DNA of 64,000 nucleotides from Chamaelirium japonicum. Taxonomy: Eukaryota; Streptophyta; Magnoliopsida; Liliales; Melanthiaceae. The notes below the pieces were generated by a model, which ran no database searches, had not been told where the DNA came from, and saw nothing but the letters and a program-made list of their open reading frames with translations. This document shows positions 32,235 to 44,760 of this stretch, piece by piece. Numbering within the stretch: position 1 is the stretch's first letter; every line of letters starts with the position of its first letter. A program made the position numbers and the translations under genes. The stretch spans positions 4,160,001 to 4,224,000 of the forward strand of contig OX393551.1 in assembly GCA_947650365.1 (NCBI GenBank), written 5' to 3'.

Positions 32235-33808
32235 TATAATGCCTGGTACTCCAGAATTGACTTTTGCTAAGGGCACCCTGTCTTTTTATTATTATAATAT
32301 TAATTACAATGGTTAAAAAAAAAAATTTGTTTCTATTTAACTATTTTGGTTGTACATGTGTTGTGTTGAATCGTGCTCGAGTTGAACTGGACCGGGGGCC
32401 TAAGTCGCAAGACGATATGGTGTTGGCCGAGTGATGGTACATATGTGTGTGTGTGCGCAAGCGTATGCGGGAGTGCACGCAGGTGTTGATCATGGAGTAG
32501 AGCACGATTATATTATTTAATAATTAATTAATTATTTGTTGCAACCTAGGATTACCCCAGGAACGACCAGTCGTTAAATGACGCAAGTTACGGAGCCCAA
32601 CTAGCTTGTGGATATAAGGCCGATGGGTTTCCCGACTTACTGATCTGACTTGATTGGATCGTCCCAATCCTCGAGACCCTTTACCAGCACCCTATGGCTC
32701 CACTCCGGTCTTCCCCTTGATTTTGGTCGTTCGGTCTTGATCTAAAAGACCCTCAACTCTTTTCTTCCTTGGCCATCGGATCTTGATCTGATACACCAAG
32801 AAACCCCCTCCACTAACTCAAGTACCCAACTCAAACAACTGTACAACACTTCATCAATACCCATCATCCCAACTCCCACTCTCTCTCTATGCTGAGTTAT
32901 TCAAGCAAGTGGTTAAAATCCCCAAACAGTTTTCCTCCTCTTTCAAACTCAACTCTCACTCAACCACCCTCTCTTTCTCCATTTCACTCACTCAATCTCT
33001 CTCTCTTTCCCGTACAATGCTGCAGGTATCCATTATCTTCCTCTCTTTCCCAACCCCATCACAACCATCCCTTTTCAACCACCCCATTCAGCCAACCCTC
33101 TTCAACCAAACCCTAACACAACTCATCCAACCCAACAACCAAATCTCCCTCACCCTCTCATCTAACCCGTACCCGACCCCCAAACCCACCAGCCCTGACC
33201 CGTTCTCTCCCTCTTCTCTCCCATCTCTCCAATCTCTCTTTCTCTCATATCTCGCTCCCTCTCTCAGTCGCTCAATCTCCCTCTCTCTCCTCAACCCCCA
33301 AGACCCAATCCCCTCTCTCTCACCCGGATCCGACCGCTGCCCAACCGTCCCATCGCATTGCTCTCCCCTCATTCCGTCCCGAATCCAGCCGGCTGCCGCC
33401 CCGAATCCCGCCGCGAATCCTGCAGGCCACCGCCCCGAATCCCACCGGCCGCCGCCCCTTCCTCCTTTAAAGCACCAATCCCGGCCCTCTCCCATCAGCC
33501 CATCATCTCCTCTCCCTCACTTGTTGAAAACCGAACCCCATCCCCCATTGCAGTGAACCGAAGAGAAGAAAGAGAGAAAGAGAGAAACCAGAGGAGAGAG
33601 AGAGGAGAGGAAAAGAGGGAGAAACCAGAGAGAAAGAAAGGGAAATAGATAAGAAACGAGAGAGGAAGGGAGAAAGAAAGAAACCAGAAGAGAGAGATAG
33701 AGAGAGGTCTATAGAGAGAGAAAGATAAAGAAGAGAAGAGAGAGAGAGAAGTAGAAAGAGAGATCGAAAGAGGAAGAAGGAAGCACATAAAGGCTGCAGT
33801 GGCGGGTC
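32235..33808 (-). other. F, 3' portion: pyrimidine-rich leader-like region
   Basis: On the plus strand 33545-33800 is nearly pure GAGA/AGAA and 32880-33330 is CT-rich. ORFs such as 32909-33556 (Pro/Ser/Leu-rich) only reflect this composition. An AT/GT-rich 32280-32560 segment precedes it. Confidence 0.55.
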
Positions 33809-34930
33809 TGTTGGGTGTGTGTGTGTTAAAACCACACTTTTAGTCCCATATCGGTTAGGGGAGAAATCCCCTACCAACATATAAGGATTTGCCCACTTCC
33901 CCCCACTAGTCATCACACTAGAGGAGGGGCTCCACTAGCTCACACACGCGCGCGCGTGTGTGCCGTGCCGAGCCGGGCCGGGCCGGGCTTGGGCTTGGGC
34001 ATGGGCTGGGCGGCGCTTGTGTGTGCGCCCGCGGACCCGGACACGATAGCACCTCCGAAATGGGCTGGTCCGCACCTGCCCTCTTTTTGTTTTTTGCTAT
34101 TAAGTCCTCCCCCATTTATTAAATTCCTTTTTGGCTACTAGCCGTTTTGCATGCGACCCGTTGCTGTATGCGAGCCATTACGAGAGCTGTAACGTGCGAG
34201 GTTAATGGGCTTAATTGCAGCCCATTAACCGCTCCCCTCTTTCAGCCTCCCATTAACAGCCCGAGGCCTATATAAGGCCCGGTGCAGCCACGGGATTAAC
34301 ACACTCCGAAAATCGGAATTTCTCTCTGCTTACTGCCTCTCTCTCTCCCATTCTCTCGTGCCGTGTTGCTGTGGTGCTGCCCCTTTGCTCCGAAGAGACT
34401 CCCTCTCTCGGACCAAAGCCTTGCTGCGGTGCTACCTCCCCGCCTCGAGAAGATCGTCATCGAGTCGCTGGGTTCCTGAAAGTCTACGAGGTTCGCAAAA
34501 CCTTCTTGGAGTCGTGCCGACGAGAAGGAGGTCGCTTGACCGGGGTCGCCGTATCTCCGAGAACAATTGCCATGAGACCCGCACGAGGGGGGCAATAAGA
34601 TTCTTGGGACAGTGCCTAGCACGCTTCGACCACAGGCCAGAGTTTCTAACTCTTCTTTTGTCCTAACATTAGATTTAAAATAATCGACTTGCATCTAATA
34701 GAGAAATCTAAATAATTAGATATATTTTAGATAGATTGTATCTCCCTTTTAGAAAAGTTCGGCAAGGTGAATGACGGTTCCATAGAACCCGCTCTGCCTT
34801 GGCAAACAATTTCTAAAAGAAATTTGTGACTTGTCCTTGTTTGCAAAAATAACATTTGCTAATCAATTTTAATATTAATAATTTGATTAAATCCTAAATT
34901 TGCTAGTTTAGAACGATTAGATTTCCAACA
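33809..34930 (+). repeat. Element E 5' LTR
   Basis: TGTTGGGTGTGTGTG... to ...GATTTCCAACA. TATA box CCTATATAAGGC at 34267-34278. An alternating CACACACGCGCGCGCGTGTGTG stretch is at 33940-33961. The ORFs here are non-coding. Confidence 0.95.
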
Positions 34931-35367
34931 ATCCAAGAATCTTATTGTTATTTAATCGTTCATCATATTATCATTCTATTGTGCATTTCATTTTGTTAGT
35001 ATTGTTATCATAGAATAAATAGTTTCATTATTAGTTGTTAAAAGTTGCGCTATAGTTATTAGTCAAAATTAGTTCTCTACAAAAGTTAATTAAAAGCATA
35101 CATTTTAGAAAAGACTAAGAGTCATTATTTGGAATATTCCACTATCTACGGTGTCTAGAAAGGCTTGACAAACCGGCATTAAATTGCCCAAGGTAGCTTG
35201 GTATTTGAGCGAGCCTAGTGCTCCACCTCCTACCTGGAGCCCATCTGGCCGTTAGGATTTGGAAGTTTCAGTTTGACTTCTGAAAGTCAAATCTATACAG
35301 TGTGCTTTAAAATTGACAAAACTCATTTTTTTAATCCACAGATTTCAACTTCTTACTTTGGTCCAAA
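34931..35367 (+). other. Element E leader
   Basis: AT-rich, no ORF. It starts ATCCAAGAATCTTATTG where a primer-binding site would be expected. The site may use another tRNA or an internal tRNA region. Confidence 0.6.
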
Positions 35368-38300
35368 ATGGCCTCACCAAACCGTGAAACCCTTAGTGCC
35401 AAACCCGAGAAGTTTGACGGGTCTAACTTCAAGAGGTGGCAAAACCAGATGCGATTCTGGCTAACCACACTTGGGTTACTGTCAGCCATAGGTGAAACCG
35501 CACCAGGAGTATCCAACGGGTCTAGCCAAACTCGTCGCACCCGAGCCTCCACTTCACAACCTGAATCTGAACCAACTTCTGGCATTCCCACTAGGACCCC
35601 AGAAGAAATCAACTACCATGGCCTTCATAGGATCCTAGGAGCCTTATCTGATAGACTATATGATATCTACTATACCATTCAAAACCCTAAGGACCTATGG
35701 GATACCCTAGAGCGTAAGTATGGCCTAGATGATGCTGGAGTAAAACGCTTCAAAGCGTCTGACTTCAACAGCTTCAAAATGGTTGACTCCAAACCCATGA
35801 ATGATCAAATTCATGAGTTTGAAAACCTAGTCCAACACCTAAAGACGAATGGTTCCACTCTTGATGAAACCTTCCAAATAGCCTGTCTTATAGATAAACT
35901 CCCTACTTCTTGGTCCGAGTTTTCTAAACACCTAAGTCATACCCAAGGTGACCTAACCCTAACTCAAGTTCTAAACTCTATTAGAATTTAGGAGCAACAT
36001 AGGCTCAGGGAAAAGGGATCCTCTGAATCCAAACCCAAGGTCAACAACATAGAGGGTCAACCATCTAAGCCATTCCAAAAACCTAGACATAAGTTCCAGA
36101 AGAAACCCTTCCACCCTAAGCCTAAGCCATACACCAAGAAGCCATACCATAGCAACCATAACCCAAACCATCCCAAGGACCAAAAGAAGGAAGGAGTGCG
36201 TTGCTGCTACGTCTGCAGTCGGACCAATCACATGGCCAATCAATGCTTCTACAAGAAGACAGCACCACCTCCAAATTCAAGAAGAAATGGTCCAACGCCA
36301 CCTGGCTCCCAAGTCAACATGGTGACCTCTGGAGCTGGCTCTTCTGGGACCGCTTTCAGGTCTGTTCTCTTCACCCCTGAAGTTAACATGATCTTTCAAG
36401 CATTTGATTGGTGGATTGACACAGGAGCTAACATTCATGTTTGCTCTGATCAATCTTTGTTTTCCACCTATCAGGTCTCAGGTGGAGGAGCTGTAAGCAT
36501 GGGGAACAATGCTGAGGCTCGTGTGCTAGGGATAGGATGGATCGACCTGAAGCTGACGTCGGAGAAGACCCTAATCCTGCGCGGAGTCCACCACGTTCCG
36601 GAGATTAGGAGGAACTTAATTAGTGGGTCCTTATTAGTCCAACAGGGCTATAAGCTTGTATTTGAGTCCAATAAAGTTGTAATAACTAAAGGAATGAATT
36701 TTATTGGAAAATGATTTCTTTGTGATGGCTTATTTAAATTAAATGTCTTTAATCCTTCGTCTACAATTCTGAATGTTGAGTCTTCGGTCACTTGGCACCA
36801 AAGACTAGGTCATGTAAATTATAATTCTATTAAGAAACTCATGACCCTAAACATTATTCCCAAATCCGATACTAGGAATCTCGACAAGTGCGAGATATGC
36901 GTAGAAGCGAAACAACCTAAGAAATCTTTTAAAACCATCGATCGAGACTCCCATATACTTGAATTAATTCACAGCGATGTTTGTGATTCTGGGAGAACCT
37001 AGAGAGGTGGCAATAGATATTTTATAACGTTCATAGATGACGCTTCAAAATATTGCCACCTATACCTTATTAAAACTAAGGATGAAGTACTCAGTAAATT
37101 TAAAATTTACAAAGCTCTGGTTGAAAACCAATTAGACGAAACCATTAAGATCCTTAGGTCAGACCGAGGAGGGGAGTACATCTCAAATGAGTTAAGTGAG
37201 TACTGTGATGACTATGGAATACTCCATGAAGTCACAGCTCCTTACACTCCCCAATCCAACGGTGTAGCGGAAAGGAAAAATAGAACCCTAATGAACATGG
37301 TCAATTCCATGTTACTAAGCTCTGGAGCGCCAGAGAACTTATGGGGGGAAGCCCTAATGACGGCTTGTTTTATCCTTAACCGTATTCCTTTTAAACACAA
37401 TGACTTGACCCCATACGAAGTATAGAAACATAGAAAACCAAACTTAGAATATTTAAAATTGTGGGGGTGCCTAGCTAAGGTAAAAATCCCCGATAACAAA
37501 AGAAAGAAGATAGGACCTAAGACTGTAGATGTTATCTTTATTGGCTACGCTTCAGACAGTAACGCTAATCGATTTTTAGTGTTTAACTCTGAAATAAGCG
37601 AAATAGCCAATAACACCATAATCGAAGCAAGAGATGCTTCATACTTCGAAAATATCTTCCCTTATAAGACTAGGATCAATACTAATCCCAATAACCAGGC
37701 TTCTAGTTCTAATCAGGTAACTCAGATCGAACCCGAAGTCCAATTAGAACCTGAAGACCAGACTGAACCGGTAACCGAACCTAGGAGGAGTAAACGTGCC
37801 CGTGTAGAGAAAGTCTTTGATGACTTCTATGCACTTATGGTGGAAAACTCTCCCTCTACCTATACAGATACAATGAAGTCTATAGACTCACCTTTTTGGA
37901 AAGAAGCCATAGATAACGAAATCCAATCCATACTTCAAAACCATACCTGGGAACTCACCAATTTACCTCCTGGTTGTAAAACTATAGGATGTAAATGGGT
38001 GTTTAAGAAAAAGCTTAGACCCGACGGTACCATAGATAAATTTAAGGCACAACTTGTAGCCAAGGGCTTTACCCAAAAACCAGGGGTAGACTACTTTGAT
38101 GTCTACTCACCTGTCGCTAGGATAACCACGATTAGGATCCTTATCGCCTTAGCTTCAATCTGTAAGCTAGTCATACATCAAATGGATGTTAAGACTGCTT
38201 TCTTGAATGGCGACCTTAATGAGAAAGTTTACATGGACCAACCCGAGGGATTTACTGTATCTGGACAAGAAGGAAAGGTGTGTAAGTTAATTCGATCCCT

Positions 38301-39387
38301 CTATAGTCTTAAACAAGCCCCAAAACAATGGCACATGAAATTCGATGAAGTTATCTTATCCTATGGATTTGATATCAACACAACGGATGAATGTGTATAC
38401 CATAAAGTAGATAGTAATAATGTTGTCATCTTATGTTTGTATGTTGACGGTATTCTGATATTCGGTTCAAACATACAAATCATAGATGATATCAAACACT
38501 TCTTGTCCCAAAACTTTGACATGAAAGATTTAGGATAAGCCGACGTTATTTTGAACACTAAGATCATTAGGAAGAACAATGGTTTAGTGTTATCCCAATC
38601 CCACTATGTCGAGAAAATCCTTAGGAAATTTTACGACCTCGATTGCCAACCAGTATCCACACCATATGATCCAAATACCCATCTAACAAAGAATACTGGA
38701 CTTCCTAGACTACAGAGCGAGTATGCTCAAATCATAGGATCGCTAGGTTTTCTAGCAAACTATACTCGACCCGATATCGCTTACGCGGTAAATAGACTTA
38801 GTCGTTATACGTCTAACCCGAATTTGTCCCATTGGAATGCGTTAGAAAGAATTTTTAGATATCTTAAGGGAACCATATCATACGGTCTCCACTATAGTGG
38901 ATATCCAGCTGTATTAGAGGGATACTCTGATGCTAACTGGATTAGTGACTCAATAGATATTAAGTCCACAACCAGATATGTATTCCTACTAGGAGGTGGA
39001 GCCATATCTTGGAAATCCACCAAACAGACTGTTATAGCTAGGAGTACCATGGAATCAGAAATGATAGCACTAGATACCACTAGCACAGAAGCAGAATGGC
39101 TTTGAGATCTTTTATATGAGATCCCATTGATAGAAAAGCCTTTACCGGCTATATCTATCCATTGTGATTGTCGATCAGCTATTGATAAATGTAATCAAGA
39201 AAACGCTGACGTAAAAATAAATCGACATCTGAAAGTGAGACATAGATCTCTCAGATATAAGATGAAAAATCAAATAATTGCCCTAGACTTTGTTAGATCC
39301 GAAAAGAATTTGGCGGATCATCTAACTAAGGGTCTATCTAGGACAGTGGTCTTAGAATCGTCGAGGGGGATGGGATTAAGCCCATAA
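35368..39387 (+). pseudogene. Element E gag-pol polyprotein, one frame with six stops
   Basis: 1340 codons in one frame. Domains in order: gag (MASPNRETL; FDGSNFKRWQNQM), zinc knuckle CCYVCSRTNHMANQC (about 36205), protease (WWIDTGANIHVCSD, 36409), GAG-pre-integrase (WHQRLGHVNYNSI), integrase (FITFIDDASKY; ILRSDRGGEY), RT (CKWVFKKKL; QMDVKTAFLNG; LYVDGILIF) and RNase H ([21 protein letters not shown]). Stops are TAG 35989, TGA 36712, TAG 37000, TAG 37423, TAA 38536 and TGA 39103. RT has YVDG instead of YVDD (codon 38449-38451 GGT), losing a catalytic aspartate. There are no frameshifts. Confidence 0.93.
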
Positions 39388-39945
39388 GAAAAATCACCGC
39401 AGTGGGAACCCAACCTCACGGAGGTTCAATGGGTAGAAACAAACTGTAGTAGTGATTGAAAATAAGGAGCACTGAATAATGCTCTCGTCCCTATGACGTC
39501 AGTGCTTATTAAAAGCAAGGGGCAGGATGAGTGTAAAACTCTTAATAAGTCCAAGACCCATGAGGCGGGGTGTCGCCTTGCTCACACCCCTATTAGGACC
39601 TACCTATATGTATGTCGTTGTGAGGCCGCAACTCTGGGACCAGGGCTGCTCCCTAGAAACATACAAGAAAAGATATCTACGCAAGGCCATTAATAGCGCA
39701 ACCCGCTTAGAACCATCGAAAACTGTACTACGTGTACTACTTGTAGAAACCCGATAAATGAGGCTGGTTCAAGGCGTAGTCCACCAAGCTCTCACGGATG
39801 TATACAACTGCACTAAGTGGAGGTTAAAACCGGAAGGTACCTACACCTACTGCGTAGTATAAGGAATCCAGCAAAGTCTTTTTATTTTACATTTTAAACT
39901 TTTAAATTATTTAATATTTAGTGGTTTTAAACACATGTGGGGGAT
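39388..39945 (+). other. Element E 3' untranslated region and polypurine tract
   Basis: No coding sequence. It ends GTGGGGGATT directly before the 3' LTR. ORFs at 39493 and 39527 are short and unrecognised. Confidence 0.7.
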
Positions 39946-41067
39946 TGTTGGGTGTGTGTGTGTTAAAACCACACTTTTAGTCCCATATCGGTTAGGGGAG
40001 AAATCCCCTACCAACATATAAGGATTTGCCCACTTCCCCCTACTAGTCATCACACTAGAGGAGGGGCTCCACTAGCTCACACACGCGAGCGCGTGTGTGC
40101 CGTGCCGAGCCGAGCCGGGCCGGGCTTGGGCTTGGGCATGGGCTGGGCGGCGCGTGTGTGTGCGCCCGCGGACCCGGACACGATAGCACCTCCGAAATGG
40201 GCTGGTCCGCACCTGCCCTCTTTTTGTTTTTTGCTATTAAGTCCTCCCCCATTTATTAAATTCCTTTTTGGCTACTAGCCATTTTGCATGCGACCCGTTG
40301 CTGTATGCGAGCCGTTACAAGAGCTGTAACGTGCGAGGTTAATGGGCTTAATCGCAGCCCATTAACCGCTCCCCTCTTTCAGCCTCCCATTAACAGCCCG
40401 AGGCCTATATAAGGCCCGGTGCAGCCATGGGATTAACACACTCCGAAAATCAGAATTCCTCTCTGCTTACAACCTCTCTCTCTCCCATTCTCTCGTGCAG
40501 TGTTGCTGTGGTGCTGCCCCTTTGCTCCGAAGAGACTCCCTCTCTCGGACCAAAGCCTTGCTGCGGTGCTACCTCCCGGCCTCGAGAAGATCGTCATCGA
40601 GTCGCTGGGTTCCTGAAAGTCTACGAGGTTCGCAAAACCTTCTTGGAGTCATGCCGAAGAGAAGGAGGTCGCCTGACCGGGGTCGCCGTATCTCCGAGAA
40701 CAATTGCCACAAGACCCGCACGAGGGGGGCAATAAGATTCTTGGGACAGTGCCTAGCACGCTTCGACCACAGGCCAGAGTTTCTAACTCTTCTTTTGTCC
40801 TAACATTAGATCTAAAATAATCGACTTGCATCTAATAGAGAAATCTAAATAATTAGATATATTTTAGATAGATTGTATCACCCTTTTAGAAAAGTTCGGC
40901 AAGGTGAATGACGGTTCCATAGAACCCGCTCTGCCTTGGCAAACAATTTCTAAAAGAAATTTTTGACTTGTCCTTGTTTGCGAAAATAACATTTGCTAAT
41001 CAATTTTAATATTAATAATTTGATTAAATCCTAAATTTGCTAGTTTAGAACGATTAGATTTCCAACA
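39946..41067 (+). repeat. Element E 3' LTR
   Basis: 1122 bp, about 98% identical to the 5' LTR by eye. TATA box near 40404-40415. Confidence 0.95.
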
Positions 41068-41072
41068 GGGTC

Positions 41073-44000
41073 TTCCTCCCCGGCGACGTCCCGACCCCGC
41101 CAACATCTCCTCCTCGGGAAAGGCCATGACCTCCGGTGACTCCGACAATCCGGTTGCCCAAAAGACCCGGCCAACCTCTTCCACGATCACCCCAAGGCAA
41201 GCCGCTCTACACTTCCTCTTCATTTTTCATCCTTGCGAGCACCGGACCCGGCTCCTCCGGGCCGGGATCTTTACCTCTGATAAACCCTCGACCCTTCCCG
41301 ACCATCTTCGGCCATCGGAAGGCCCGATCCGACTGTGCCCGACCCCATCGACTCGTCGGTGCACCTCGGAGACCAATCCGAAACTGCCGTGCAGCCACCG
41401 TCCCATCCTCGTTCGAGGATGCTTCCTAGAGGCTCTCCTTAGCTCCCACTTCTCGTGGGAGGTGCTAGGGATGCCGGCAGACCCTCCTAACGGCGCTGGT
41501 AAGGTTCAGTCTCTGCCCCTTTGGTTTGGCTTCGGAAAAACCTGATGGGAAGGCCTCAAAAATTTAAAAACCATTTAGGGGCAAATAGGTAATCTTGTGG
41601 TGTTTTAAATTACAAAAAATTAGGTATAGGTCCTTAACTATTTTGCAATATTAGCCACATGTCACCATAATTTGTTATATTAGCTAAGGTCCCTACATGT
41701 ATACATTCGTCTTTAGAAAGAGTATATATTCGTTTTCAGAGAGAGTATAGTTTCATTTCAGGATGAGTATACATTCGCCTTTAGAAAGATTATATACTCG
41801 TCGGGAGGGACTTGAGCTATATTTTGAAATTAACGTATCATGCAACCAAAAGTCCATCATCTCTCATAAAGGACTTATGGCAAACTCCCCCTTTAAATTA
41901 ACAAATTTGAGGGATGGGGCATGAGTTGAAAAATTAGAAAACCCATAAGGTCATTATTGTAATTCATTAAATATTTAATTAGAAAATATAACGGGTTGTA
42001 TTTATAAGTTTTATGTTTAGAATGGACGGTTTTTAGTCCACTTAAAAGGTGACCAGACGGTACACTGAAATCGAACCCACTTAAGTGGGTGGACCCTACT
42101 TAAACGGTTGGGTCTTACTACTGAGTGATGTTGTATTTCGGTCACCATTTTACCGTCCAAATTTGAAATTCAGTGAAACTGACAGCAATGTACTCAGTTC
42201 GATAAAACAAAACTATTAACAATAGGTTGGCCTAGAAGTTTTATAGATTACCAAAATATCCCCCATATAGGACCGATTCAGCTACCGTGGTTCAACCGTA
42301 ATCTTCCGGTCTGGACTTTGATTTTTTCAAGACCGGAGGCATCGATCCTGAATTCTAAAATATATCTAACCGTACCACTGAAATCCAGTATGGTACCTTT
42401 AAGAATTAGCTGTCTTACTTGGTCCCCCATTAGGTCGCGACCTTCCGAAATTTTGGACCCACTTTCTGGAATCCCTAACCCCAGAATGAGTTATGCTTGA
42501 TACATATGAGTTAATTAGGGTCCGATAACTCCTGTGAAATTAAGGTTTCGACCCAAGTGAAATTAGATCATCGTTTTGCGTGCCGATAGACCGGTGGCGT
42601 CCGATGACACCTAGACTTCTCGACTCGGCCAACTCGGCCCTAAACCCGTATTACTCGGTAGTAAGCATTAACCATGGGTTTGCTGTGTGTGAATTTGGCA
42701 GTGCGTAACTGGTACGATCCAGCCATAGATGGAGCAGAGACGGATCAAGAACAGTTAATGGGAGGTTGTGCATGATCGACAACCAGGTAACATCTACTTC
42801 CCTTTCCGTGGCCTTTGATAGTGGAAAATGAGAACAACTACGGTAGGTGACCATGGTACTGCATGCGGGTCCCACCGGACATCGTCGCATGTGGTCACGT
42901 GGACCTCTTCTTACATGCGAAGTCGCGAGTCCGGCGATGCATGCTTTAAAATATTAATAAAATAATCATACTTTAAAATATTAATAAAATGAGCATGCTT
43001 TAAAATATTAATAAAATAATTATAATTATTGCATGGACACCATAATTAGGTATTCCCTTAAAATAAAAATATAAATTGAGTAAATAATGATTATCGGGAC
43101 CCACTTTACTAAAAGGAGTAACAATCCTAATATATTGGTTTTGGGGAAGTGTATGTCGAATTGCTTTAAGAGCGAGATGACCTTTAGCTGTAGTGCTATT
43201 ATGGGTTGCGAGAGCAGAGCAGGACCCAGGTTAATATGTTGCAAATTATTAATCACCGTATGTATTTTTTTTATTTGTCTCAGTATATGTATAAATAATT
43301 ATTTATTGTGTGGAGCATTTAATACTTTGTTAAAATGGATGAAATTGAGAAGATTAGGGATCCCGTGCGCACAAGGGCCGTGAACCACCCTGTGCACATA
43401 GCTGAAGATCAGTAGGCTAAGGGGTCACGAGCAAAGGTTGTGGTAAAGCCAATAGGAGGTGCCCTCGAGTAGGGATTGGCCTAACAATTCCTGTCTCGGG
43501 GTAGTTAAAGACCCTAAAGAAAGCAAGTTGGGCGTAGAGCTCCACCGTGAAAGACGGAAAACCCCTTATGATCATATGGGTGACTTTGTGCATGGTGTCG
43601 GAGTATGCACGGCGAGAGAGTTGGCCCTCTACATCGAAATAAAAGGCCCTATAGTAATGCCTGACCGGGGGCAAGATGAACAAAATATCCGGGGTTCACA
43701 TTAAGATAGATGTTTTATATGATTGCTAATTACCATTTATGAAATCTTAATGTTGTATTATGGAATGGTAGAATGTGATAATCTAGTGACATTTAGATGG
43801 TCGTTGTTAATACTGTAGGATATTGAATAAACATTATGATATATAATCTAGTGACAATAGGTATTGTATGAGAACATAAAATACTGGTAGGATTAGGTTA
43901 TCATTCTGTAAATATTAATAATAATATATTGGGACTGCTAAATATAATTTAATTAGATCGGTTATCTCATATTATTAAAGACTATTAGGATGTCACTAGC

Positions 44001-44755
44001 CATTAATTTGGCTAATCTCCTAATTTTCCATTGGGGGCTACTCTTTCCCACAAGTAGGCTCTTTTGCAGGTTTAGAAGCTCAGGACCGGAGTAGCGGTGG
44101 TAGTCCAGAGGTAGAGTTGGAGTTTTAGCTTGTCTTTCTTTTAAGTATGTCAAGTTTTGTAGTAATACTCTTTCATTCGATGCAATTGACCTGGATTGGA
44201 ATAAGAATTATTTAGTTTAGTCAGTGTTTTGTGACTATTAGTGGTGATGATCCAGCTGAATTCTTTTGGGTAGACCTCTCCTCAAGGCCACAAGCCTAGG
44301 ATAGCTCATAATAAAAATATAAGTCTCTAAATGGCCTAATTGACTAGCCCTGTAGATAGGACCTCTAAACCAGTGTACTGAGTGTCAGGGAGTGGGTGAA
44401 GCTCCTAGCTCGCCTTCAGTGGCTCGAGTCCCGTGCTCTCTTAGAGGGATTCCTATCAGCAGGTGGTAGCGCTAACAGGCCACACATGTTGAGAGGATAA
44501 CCCGGTTGAAGATCAAGCGTGGTCATCTCTCTATCGACAAAAATTTTATCTCTCTACTTTCTTTTAAAATAAAATTATTTTCATAAAAATCAAGTTTTAA
44601 AATATTTCTTGTTTCTCCCTCCTCCTTTATTTATGAAAGAGCTGCAGTCCTGTGAGAAACCCTAATTGGCATAGATAGCTGACTAAACCCTAAATTCCCT
44701 TGGTTTTCCTCACCTCACACCCCAGGGATCGGTTTCAGATTTCTGGGGCGTGACA
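41073..44755 (-). other. F, 5' portion: no recognisable genes
   Basis: 41073-41545 is GC-rich with ORFs on both strands but no domain. 41570-44700 is AT-rich. It includes repeated CATGCTTTAAAATATTAATAAAAT units at 42940-43020 and short GTATATATTCG / GTATACATTCG units at 41695-41800. It ends at CGTGACA (44755), the LTR start on the minus strand. Confidence 0.5.
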
Positions 44756-44760
44756 GGTTC

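Larger units (their letters stand above)
33809..41067 (+). mobile_element. Element E: Ty1/copia retrotransposon, complete structure, coding dead
   Basis: LTRs at 33809-34930 and 39946-41067 are both 1122 bp and differ at roughly two dozen sites by eye. A perfect GGGTC duplication flanks it (33804-33808 and 41068-41072). The polypurine tract ACATGTGGGGGATT lies at 39932-39945. The internal gag-pol (35368-39387) keeps one frame from end to end but carries six premature stops and a mutated RT active site. No canonical TGGTATCAGAGC follows the 5' LTR. It is the youngest layer of the nest. Confidence 0.95.
32235..44755 (-). mobile_element. Insertion F: large solo-LTR-like gypsy sequence, itself split by E
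   Basis: Flanked by GGTTC at 32230-32234 and 44756-44760. The minus strand begins TGTCACGCCCCAG (44755) and ends GCATTATA (32235), a decayed form of TGTCACG...TTACA, the usual ends of Tekay/Del-type gypsy LTRs. Excluding E it is about 5.26 kb. No gag or pol is present, nor any internal repeat of its ends. A long CT-rich then GC-rich leader (minus, 33808-32900) follows the E site, like a transcribed LTR region. I read it as a very long solo LTR. Confidence 0.65.

Noticed and set aside
32909..33556. 215-aa Pro/Ser/Leu-rich ORF
   Set aside because: Low-complexity CT-rich sequence within F. No start context or domain.
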